This document shows positions 54,852 through 64,000 of a stretch of 64,000 bases of DNA, piece after piece. The stretch is taken from positions 1-64,000 of the forward strand of contig NJFT01000110.1 of NCBI GenBank assembly GCA_002221725.1, given 5' to 3'. Below the pieces are notes generated by a model. That model was not told where the DNA came from. It was given only the letters and a program-made list of their open reading frames with translations, and made no database searches. Every line of letters starts with the position of its first letter. Position 1 is the stretch's first letter. This DNA comes from Scedosporium boydii (lineage: Eukaryota; Ascomycota; Sordariomycetes; Microascales; Microascaceae). Made by a program: the position numbers and the translations under genes.

Positions 54852-57210
54852 CTAACCAAACACGATCGTGACACCCATCTCTTCACTGACCTTTCTCCAC
54901 AAGTCTCGCCCCTTAAATGTCGGAACGCAAGTGCTGCCGTTCCCGTTGTCGCCCATACCGCTATGCCACGGCTTGGAAAGCTCCTCCGCCGCATCAGCTC
55001 TTCTCCACACTTCCCGGACAACAGCCCACGATTGCTCAATGTTCACCATGCCCTGCCTACGCTCGATGGCCATGAACGCCTGGTTGGCAAGCTCTCGATC
55101 GCCAAGAGTGACGGCCTCGCAGGCTGCGACAAAGAGCGGCCACAAGAGCGCGCCCATTGGACCTTTGTTACGGACGGTCGCTACGCAGTGTGTCAGGGAT
55201 ACATGGGTGTGTCTCTGGACGAGGGCGTGGTTCCTCGAGTGCCCGTATATCGTGCGATGTAGATATACTATGGCACTGTGCTGATAGGCTAGTGCCGTAT
55301 TGAGCACCGAGTGAAGGTGGGCACGCTCGGCTGCTGTTGCTGCTTCGCTGGTCTTGGTAGTGCTTCCGATCGATTCGCACGGAGTAGCCCCCTGCTCGTC
55401 GTTGTATAAGACGTAGAACTGTGGGGGTACGTTGGGCTTCCATTTCTTCAAGGATACGTCAACTATGAACGCCTTCGTCTCAAACTCGGTTTGGAGTGCC
55501 GAGAGCTTGGCGGGGTCCATGTTGTTTCCCGGTGCAGCTTCTAACTCCTTCTTCAACGACGCGAGCGTGGCGAGCCGATGGAGAAGTGGCCAAAACGTGT
55601 GGACCATGCCCAGCAAGGTGTCCATGTCGCTATTTGTGGAGTCCATGCCCTGTTGGAACGCTGTGAATACGGCGCTGGAATCTTTTGATAGTGGTGCCGT
55701 ATCGAACGACAAGGCTGCGATGACTTCGTAAAAACGGAACGTCTATGGCGAAGTCAGTATGACGGTACTCCTGGAAAAGAGGCGACATTCAGGGATGGGG
55801 AAGAAGAAGGGTGAGATGGTGACAGCACATACCCTCTCGAGGAACGCGCCGGTGGAGTCCAGGCCCTCACCACCTGACTCGAAGATAGACATGGCGCCTT
55901 TAAGATGCCCATCCACAAGGGTTGACCCTCCAGCCTTCACGAGCTGCAGCATTGTCTCTCAGTTAGTCCAGTCCCATTGAGGAGCGAAACATACATCATG
56001 ATGGGTCTGAACCCAATGGTTCCCGAGCGAAAAAAAAAAAAAAAAAAATACAACTTACCACCTCGTAATACACGACCAGCATGATTGCCGCCAGCAACTC
56101 GTTTTTGTCCACCTTGGGCCCCTTCTGAATGAGTTTCGCAATCCCCTGAATCGCCTGGTTATAGAACCAGGTAGCGTTCTCGCCCTCGGGGACAGGGGTA
56201 CTAAACGCGAGGCCGCGATACTCTCGGTGGGCGCTCGCGAGTGCGTATACGGCGTTTCGGACGGTATCGCTTTTTTGGCACATGGGCATGATGAAGCGTT
56301 GGAAAGGGTTGCCAGGCTCCTCGTAGAGAACGATGAGGCGCGACAGGAGGTTGTCGAAGTGGTCCATGAGGGTCCGATGGCGGTGCAGGTGGGAGAATTC
56401 GGAGTATACGGGATTTAGGAAGCTGTCGAAGGGTACGTTGAACTGGAATTGTTGTGCATAGGGGTGCTGTTGAGCGTATTGTGGAGAGAGAGAAACGAGA
56501 CCATTTGAATTATTGAGGTCGTCGAGATTGCGATCTTGGTCATCTACGGTGAATGGCTCCAGCCCATAAGCTTCTAGGGCAGTGGGAGAAAAGAGGGGTA
56601 TTTCGATAGGTGAGAGCAGAGTTTCCCCATGCAACGGCGCCTGTGATATCGCGGAGCCTAGGAGCAGGTCCGTAGTAGTGTTTGCAGGGTTGGCAAGAGC
56701 AGTCGGCGTCTCTACGATTGGAGTGGTGACTGCTTCATCGTCCCAGAAGTTAAAGTCGCTTTCCAGCTGTTGCAGTGCCAGGTCCAAGTTGCTTGGATGC
56801 TTCCACTCGACAACAGAGGTGGGTGAGAGGGGACTTAGGGGGTCCCTTGAGACGTGCGCCTTACGTTGCCGGGGCTTGATCGCTTCGTATATACATTCGA
56901 GCTGCTTCTCGGTGCAACGATGACACGATGGCCGTGCCTCGTTACACTTTTTCTTCTATAAGGATTGTTAGTAAGGACTGCCATCCCCATGTGTCCAACC
57001 CGTGCGTCATTGCGTGTTGGGATATGTTTGGCTGAGATCCACACTCGGTGACTATGTACCTTTTCCTTGCTAGGGATATGTTAGCAGCATAGTTCTAACC
57101 AAGAGATTGACAACTAACGGGGCTCTGCAGTATACGCACCATTGTGTGCATCCTGCTCGGGACCTCTTCTTAGGTACCTTGGGAGGGGCGACTTTGGCGA
57201 ACAATAGCAT
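54852..57210 (-). CDS. Zn2Cys6 transcription factor with fungal_trans_2 domain (2), microexon-containing
   Basis: Five exons, 57210-57140, 57069-57060, 56955-56059, 55943-55833 and 55742-54852, give 659 aa. Exon 2 is only 10 nt. After splicing the zinc cluster is CTQCKEKKKKCNEARPSCHR followed by two further Cys, in the pattern C-x2-C-x6-C-x6-C-x2-C-x6-C (residues 21-48). Introns are 70, 104, 115 and 90 nt. Canonical branch sites (GCTAACA, TACTAACA, GACTAAC) occur in the first three. The body has SHLHRHRTLMDHFDNLLSRLIVLYEEPGNPFQRFIMPM, SAHREYRGLAF and QAIQGIAKLIQ, then RHTHVSLTHCVATV and RQGMVNIEQSWAVVREVW, typical of fungal regulators with the PF11951-type domain. Target genes are unknown. 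The third intron contains a 19-nt A-run on the plus strand. Confidence 0.87.
57060..57069 (-). other. 10-nt microexon inside the zinc cluster
   Basis: CAAGGAAAAG lies between acceptor CCCTAG and donor GTACAT. It supplies the last base of the Cys24 codon plus Lys-Glu-Lys. Only with this exon are all six zinc cysteines correctly spaced and in frame. Confidence 0.8.
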
Positions 57211-57275
57211 TGTGACTTTATGAACGACCGCAGCAGCACGGAGGGAGAGCAAGCATGGTGCGGGGAGAGGTCACA

Positions 57276-57307
<32 letters not shown>

Positions 57308-57870
57308 GGAGTGTTTGGGTGGCAGAGCCAGGCCACCACAAGGTTCTTGAAGAGCTTTATTTAATTGGGGAAAGGTTTGGTTTTGGCTCGTTTTTTCTTT
57401 GGAGGCTCTAGAGACGCGCTGCGGGATACGCGACGCAGGTCCGATGTCGAAGTCGGAGTACGGGCCCGGTCTGCGAATCTTATAGGCTGTGGTCTGGGAT
57501 TCCCACGTGGGAAGGTTGGAGCGTGTTTGTGTGTGTGTGCGACTGTGGAACTGGAGCTGATATAAAGAGGGAGGAGAAGGCTTTCCGGTGAAGGATGTAA
57601 GAAGCGAGTGCTATAAGTGAGATTTCAAGCGCGGTTCCAATAAATGGGTGAGAGAGAAGATGGATTCGTTATTTAGTGATTCGGCCCCTTGGAGAGGAGG
57701 TAATGGGGGGCTTTGGGAAAGGGGTCCCGGATTGTTGATTAAAGATTCCACTTCACTGGCGAGTTTCGAGGTGGCGGGATCAAGATGAGGGCAGGTATGG
57801 GGCGCGGAAAAGAAGGAGAAAAAAAAATTGAAGAATTGATGGGATGGGACACTACGAAGTACGAGCTACA
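57211..57870 (-). promoter_or_regulatory. Promoter of the second Zn2Cys6 gene
   Basis: Upstream region of the regulator. It contains an A25G10 homopolymer pair at 57275-57309 and TACGAAGTAC at 57853-57862. Confidence 0.45.
57275..57309 (+). repeat. A25-G10 homopolymer pair
   Basis: Twenty-five A followed directly by ten G, about 65-100 nt upstream of the regulator start. It reads as a C10-T25 tract on the transcribed strand. It is a likely site of length variation and of sequencing error. Confidence 0.85.
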
Positions 57871-57873
57871 ACA

Positions 57874-58458
57874 CTAATCGAACACTAATCGTTCTAGCTC
57901 CGATGGAAGGCTGATGGTGGTGGGGACGATGTGGGTGGAGTCAACAGAAAGGCCCGGCTTGGATCGATGTTGAAAGGGCGAAGTAGGGGTCGTATAATCG
58001 GTGGACGGGCGTGGGACGAGTTCGTCTGAGTCTGGCAACGGACGAGGTTTGGGAAAGAATTGGCGAATGAGAAGACACGCCGGTAGGGCCCGGGATAAAT
58101 TGTTGAAGTGTCTAAGTGATTCCTGCTCTCGAGGGGACAATGGAGAAGAAGAGGATGACTGTGGAAATAGATTACTTTTTAAAGTGTCACCTTGCAGGGC
58201 ACGGAATGCGGAGACGAAGCACGAGAACAATGGAGGGGGAGTTCGAGGCCGGGAAGAAGAGGAGGGGAAGAGGGGGGTGGTATTGGAAAGTTGTGACCAT
58301 TCGTCGTGGTAGTTTAGAGTGGTAGAAATCTGGGGAACCCGAGTCGAAAGCCGAGGGATAAAACCTGGGGTAGTTGGGAGGGATCGACTGATGCACATCA
58401 CATTGATGTGGATATGGTTTCTGGGACACGATGTATGGGATATCGCTGTGGATGGCAA
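57874..58458 (-). CDS. Possible small Ser/Pro-rich protein, unrecognised
   Basis: An open frame of 194 codons whose second half (SPREQESLRHFNNLSRALPACLLIRQFFPKP ... ELERLVFD) looks more protein-like than the surrounding noise. An overlapping frame at 58187-58648 on the same strand could supply an earlier exon. I do not recognise a family, and no splice join is convincing. It may be non-coding leader of the regulator downstream at 57210. Low confidence. Confidence 0.25.
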   Translation of the reverse strand: MPSTAISHTSCPRNHIHINVMCISRSLPTTPGFIPRLSTRVPQISTTLNYHDEWSQLSNTTPLFPSSSSRPRTPPPLFSCFVSAFRALQGDTLKSNLFPQSSSSSPLSPREQESLRHFNNLSRALPACLLIRQFFPKPRPLPDSDELVPRPSTDYTTPTSPFQHRSKPGLSVDSTHIVPTTISLPSELERLVFD

Positions 58459-58648
58459 ATGGGATGGGGGCGGAGTTGAACGTTGACGGCTCCGAGGGGT
58501 TACAAGTATGGGCCATTTCGACGTTCCGGCCGTTCGGAAAAAGATGAAAGGTGTGTGTGGGTGTACGAAGTATGTGCTTGTCGTGATGATTCACATCAAT
58601 TGATTCTGGAGGCGGGTAGTGGGAAGAATGGACAATGTACGAAGCCAT

Positions 58649-61000
58649 CGATTAGCTATTGTCTCAGAAAGGCAAAAGTTCGCCGAGACCCGGCAAGAGT
58701 CGAGAGCCATTGCCTTGTAAATTTCGTCGTCTTCTTCTCGGGGAAAGGGGGTTGGCTGTACGGAGTCAGTGAGCAGAGTAAGAAGGCAGAGATCAAGCTA
58801 ATCTACGAAGTAGTGTAGGTGCAGATATGGGGTATGGTGACACTCGGTGTGCTTCCCTTTCCGGTCCCAGAGAAAGACGATTCGGAACTAAATGTGAACA
58901 GAACTAAAGTGGAAATGGCATGGTCATCGAGTTCCGTAAGTGCACAAAGTGGAGATCAACTCGCGGAAGGAAAAGCCTGGATTCGGCCTAAGTACAAAGT
59001 ACCTCGAGCACCAGTGATGGGAAATGGGGAAGGAGGTCCTGGGCTCTGAGCTGCTCAGTGGCGGCGGTCATCCTGCGAGCTCAGAGGGGTTTGGAAAGAA
59101 CGACCGAGTGCAATGTCGGATGGCGAGCTGTGATTGGTGCGCATATAGAAATTGATCACTTGTGGTGAGGGTCGGTGGGGGCATTGGACTTTGCATATTG
59201 ATTATTGATGAATAGCGGAGATGAAGCTCTGACAAAGTAAAACACACTGTGTTCTCCAAGATGGAACAGAAGGAACATGTGCCAAGCAGTCTATTACATG
59301 GCCCTGCGAGGTACACCACTTCGTACTCGATAGTACAATTGGACGCATTAGCTTCATGACATCATCAGTAGACTACGACGAAGCAGTCCGGGTTGAGGTT
59401 GGCCCAAATCTTTCACAGTGGGCCTTTCAATGTTGCAGGCGACGACCGACTGCTTCGTTATCACCCAACGAGCAACCCTCGGAAGGTCCCGATCTATAAC
59501 GCTTGTATTGACGTACCTGTGTATATCTCGCGAATCTAAATTGAAAAAGGAGGTTGTCGTCGATTCATGAACGGCCTACTCGTTCAATGTGTAGTCGAGG
59601 GAATTCTGGCATCAGAGACGTGGTGTGTGCCGTTCTTAAACTACGACATACTCTCCGAGTATGTCCATGCTCAAGAGAGGAAAAGATTTGCAGTCTCAGG
59701 TTGGAAGGAAGAACCTGCATGATGCCCGCCCAGGTTTGTCGGTCAGCCACGCATCGAGTGAGACATGCTATTTCTGGGGTGCAGCTAGACTCGATTCATG
59801 TCAGGTCCCGGTTTGGTTCGGGTCCGAATGAGGCAGGGCGTTGGGAGTGGAGGGGGATGGGGAGATTCTTCGTAAAAGCCGAACCCCGGCCGGCAGTTGG
59901 GAGGTGGGCGCGTTTCGGTGATGTTGAGAATGATATCCGGCTCAGTCAGGAAACATTTGATGCTCAACATACCCAGTACTAATCACGGAGCTGGGAGCGG
60001 CCGTTGCGAAATACATCGTCCTAGGAAGAGGAACGGAACATGGGTACGGAGGAAGCTAGCACTCGAGAGCACACAGCCATCCTAAACTGCATCAAATGGC
60101 AACGTGTATACATAGTATTAGGGCAGCGAGTCCTTGTCGTACCACGGAGCCGCTAAGATCGCAACGGCATCTTAACGTTACTTCAGACTTGACACTACAA
60201 ATACGAGTAAAGTTACAGAATACGACTGCGGAGTACGAGTCCATTAGGAGTTTGGAGTGCGGGGTTTGCTACATTATTATGCATACGAGGCATGAGCGGG
60301 GAGGATGGACGCACATGGAAGCAAGGGATGAAGAACCTTGGGCCGGCTGATCGAGATCGAGTCGAGACATAGTTATATCGAAAGGCAAGGGAGGACTTAG
60401 ACTGATAATATTATCTCATTTATTGCAAGTTATGCTTGTATATGTATTGGTCTTTTCCAATCTTATGTTCCATGAATCTACTGGAGATGGGCCGTGTGCC
60501 ATGGGCAGATTGCAGAATCCCGGAAAGAAAGATCTCGATCATCCTTTCGAAGGGCAAGTAGTTCTCTACTGTAGGACTTCGTCCTCCGCAACTACCAAGT
60601 ATGGGCAACGGAATCTGCTTTATTGAGAATCCCTCTGTCCGAACCCGCTAACGCAAAGGCCATGAGGGGTATCGGGGCTTATAATTTATTCGTATGAATA
60701 CTGATGTTGTTCCTGCGTGGGTAATGCAATTGGGTGATAGAGTCTCGCCTGGATTCTTGGTCCATAGTCGATTCCATTGGCTGTCAATAGATCAAATTGA
60801 CTCACCCACCTTATTATTCATCCCAAGTTATGAATGTCTGGAATGGGGTTTATCAATTAAAGAACTTCACTTGTTGCCCAGTTCTTCTAGTGAGACCCTT
60901 TCCGGCCTCCTTCCGAAAATGCTTCGGTCCGTCTCCCAATCAAGAGGCCATTCACAATAAACCGGTAGATATTGTCTGCGTCTTGTCACTGGTGATGTTT
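58649..61000. other. Gene-poor spacer
   Basis: Short frames only. GTAC-palindrome elements occur at 58804-58813 (TACGAAGTAG) and 58992-59002 (GTACAAAGTAC). No RNA gene or transposon is recognised. Confidence 0.4.
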
Positions 61001-64000
61001 AAAACAATTTGTTCATGGGACCTGCAGTTAACCGAGCACGGTAATATCAGACACACATGCATACACATACACACCTCTTGGAGAAGGAGCTCTATCTTCT
61101 TGTGAATAGTGTGATGTTATAATTTCACGCCGTGCCGCATCAAACCCCCCGTTCCCGGTGCAGACAACGTCTTGGGATATTACAGGACCATCTGGCCGGC
61201 TGCAAGAATATTGAAACTAAACTTGTGCGAAGTAATGAAATTATCAATATCAAACTAACATCGAAGCAAGGACGGGGAACACGCCTGCCGTCTCCCATTC
61301 TCACCAGCTCCGCTTCCCAAAACAGCATGCTCCGTGCCGATATTTCTCCATCTGGAACACACATCGACACATCAATAGTTTAACTTCGTTTTGTTCCCTC
61401 GCGTTTCCACCCGTTAGATGCAGACGTAGGCGTGTTGCTGGCTCCTGAGCTGGCGTGGACGATTAGTCCAGTCCAATCTCTCTGCCTAGCATTTGGATAA
61501 GAAATGCCATACTCGGCGGATAGAACTGTCGTAGAAGCTCCGCGCAGGTGCAAGGGGGATGGCAAGATGGGATAACCGCGATGGGGAAACAAATCGCGAT
61601 CCTTGACCCTTGACGACCTTGACGATTGAGGGACTAGCTGATAACCTTACTCTGGCTTGCGTGAAAGGAGGCCAGCAAACCTCGCCATCTATCGCAACTA
61701 CAATACCTAGGCTTGTCTTGTCCCATCGCCATGTAGCCTGCAAGGAACCAGCACCCATCATCTATATTACGCTGTCCCGGATTGCCGGGAGCGCGTTCCA
61801 GGCCTGCTCTTGCCCACATACGACATATACAACGAGCGTATTTTGCGGGCCATGCCACAGAAGCTTCTTTTCATTTCCGAAAGAGGTTGTTCGTCCTGCA
61901 GATAGACCCGTTCATTGATACTGACGTCTTTGCAAATATATATGAGGTCCCCCGTGGCAGCAGCCGTCCTTGCATCGGACGATGAGCGAGAAGGCCGACC
62001 CCACCCGCCTCCCCGTCGCTAGTTTCTTTTGTTCACGAGAGCTCTTCATCTTTCTGATTCCGTCGCGGGGTAAGATGGCTTCATCGAACGGCACGAGAAT
62101 TGGGTCACCAGACGGGAACCCCTAGCTGCCCACTTGGACACCGCAGCCCGACCCGTCACGCAAATGAAAATGATCATCTGGCACACCACCTTTAACATAC
62201 CGCGCGTAGCTGAGATGAAGGTGTTCGTGCCGAAGCCTCCCACGGGGCAAGAGTGACCCAGTCGAGTTTCGTAGATTGAGGTGGGCTGGGCTGGGCTGTG
62301 TCTGCCCTGGATATTGCAAATTGTGTTTAGCATCGAGCCGTAATGGTCTGCCCCCGCTTCTTCGGCATTTGAGAAGCTTGGGCATGATGGGGCTCTCCAG
62401 TGGACTCGTTGTTCAACGAGTCCACCGACGGCCCGAGAGAGGGTGGTTTGCTAGTACAACTATATCTCCTGGTCTTGGATAGACCCCCTCCTTCTACCCC
62501 TCCGACTCAACTGCTGAGGGGATTTCATGATCCTAATAATCTCGAAATGGCCAGGCTGGTCACCGACTCCGACAGCCCGCTCGGTTTACATTTACCCTGG
62601 AAGAGTACACCAAGCACCAAAACCCAACCTTAACTGAAGCCTCAGCCTTGTTAACCCAGCGATGCCGAAAATTAGAGACTACCGAATCCCGGGATGCAGA
62701 CCGGGCGGCTACGGGAGAGAAGCGATTGGCCCCCTTTCGAGTTGAACAAAGCGGAAAGGGGGGGCGGTCTTTGAACCTTTTCTCCCCCTTCTTTTTTCTT
62801 TTATTTTATCGCCTCACCACGAATAAAGGAACACATCAGATCGGGCTTCGGTCACGTCCTCCTACCTTGTACATCGAGGGCGGGGTTGGAGTGCAGACGT
62901 TAGAGCTTTGATCCTGGTGGACCTTCGTCGGCGCAGGAGACCCGGACTCCCCGCAGGCTCCGGTGACATTTGATTTCGGGGTTGAAAGCCCGTGTATGCT
63001 GTGCAAGGGCGGATCAATACGATGCAATGATCTTTTGACATTACTTCGTGGGACGGTACTGGAATGAAAATAAAAGAACACGAAGAATAAAATAAAGAAA
63101 TAAAAGAAGAAATACAAAAGGCGAGAGGGAAAAAAAAAGAAGAGGCAAAAAAATTCAGCCTCCGAGGTACCCTCCGCTGCTTTTCAGTACAGCAGAGCCA
63201 GCCTCGCTCGCAACTTATACCCTTTTCTAGGGAGGGAGGCATTTAACAGAAAAGCTTACGGCAGGCCAGTACCCATTAATCCAGCCTGCTATAGCTTCCT
63301 TGCTATTTATGGCAGGCCTCCATTGGTGACAAGTCTCCACGACATGTCAGCCCACGCTTTTCTGACAGCGTCACCATCCTCTCAGCTTTTGGTGTGGCCA
63401 GGCAAAAAAGAGTGGTCGACGGGTGGTATTTGGATGGGACAGCGTGGCTATGACTGGGCTGGCTTTCTATTGGATCTGGTTGCCCCCAGTCATGTTGGCT
63501 GCAGTGCGCAGGATCTGATGCATTTCTCTGCTCAGCCCCCAGCAAATCGGACCTGCTCATCTGCAGGCGAGGTAGTGTACATGGCGTTTCCAATGGTTCT
63601 GGTTGGCAAGAATAGGTGCGTGAGACTTTGAGACTGGATGACCAGGCTCTGTCGAAACGTGGGTGATTTTCTCCATTACATTTCCGGGGATTTGGGTCGA
63701 ATTTCGAGTCGTTCTTTTTTTCCTTCTTACTCTCTTCTTCTTTTCCAACCTCCTTTGCCAACATCCTCGTGACTACCTTTGGCTGAGAGACAAGGGAAAA
63801 CCCTTCCATTAATCCTGGGATGCTCCCTTGGTTTGACGGTGTGTGTCCCCGGTAGTTCCGCCGAGAAGATAAACCAACAACATTCCAATCGCCCCCGGCT
63901 CGACCCAGTCAACCCCATCCCAGCGTCGCATCGTCGGCCTGAGCTCTTTGTACGACGCTCTCCCCCGCCCTCTTTTGTCATCCCTGCCGTCCATCTTCAT
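61001..64000. other. Gene-poor spacer at the window edge
   Basis: No supportable gene. The last 300 nt are C/T-rich on the plus strand and could be the promoter or leader of a gene starting beyond the window. A T/C-rich (minus strand) stretch at 63060-63160 is low-complexity. Confidence 0.4.

Overview
The window is nuclear DNA from a filamentous ascomycete (Pezizomycotina). The evidence is short introns (mostly 60-125 nt) with GTANGT donors and CTAAC-type branch sites, two Zn2Cys6 transcription factors, a fungal degenerate-kinase gene of the heterokaryon-incompatibility type, large Ser/Pro-rich proteins and long intergenic spacers. The species cannot be named from the sequence alone. There are no bacterial features, no CRISPR array, no rRNA, and no tRNA that I could support.

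Layout, left to right. 0-8 kb: ALG2 mannosyltransferase (-), a peroxisomal enoyl-CoA hydratase/isomerase (+) and a TBC-domain RabGAP (-). 8-11 kb: gene-free spacer. 11-14 kb: a protein-kinase gene (+) followed directly by a broken second kinase-like half that carries stops and frameshifts. 14-24 kb: a very large Cdc11/Nud1-type septation scaffold (-), divergent from a 913-aa Ser/Pro-rich fungal protein (+) across a promoter with two CACGTG boxes. 24-30.5 kb: gene-poor spacer leading into KCS1, an inositol hexakisphosphate kinase (+). 35-42 kb: an FAD-dependent amine/amino-acid-type oxidoreductase (-), a nitrilase-family amidohydrolase with an unusual insertion (+) and a basic Ser-rich fungal protein (-). 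43-46 kb: the mismatch-repair/meiotic endonuclease MLH3 (+). 46-50 kb and 55-57 kb: two Zn2Cys6 regulators (-), both with introns inside the zinc cluster, one through a 10-nt microexon. The last ~6.8 kb has no gene I can support firmly.

Most genes are unlinked housekeeping functions: N-glycan assembly, peroxisomal lipid metabolism, Rab traffic, septation, inositol pyrophosphates and mismatch repair. I see no biosynthetic gene cluster. The most unusual items are the decayed tandem-kinase gene, the microexon that completes a zinc cluster, the nitrilase insertion with a duplicated RRNSI/EDGNEI motif, and a TACNNAGTAC-like palindrome scattered through the spacers. Exon joins were worked out by hand from splice signals and reading frame; none is backed by transcript data.
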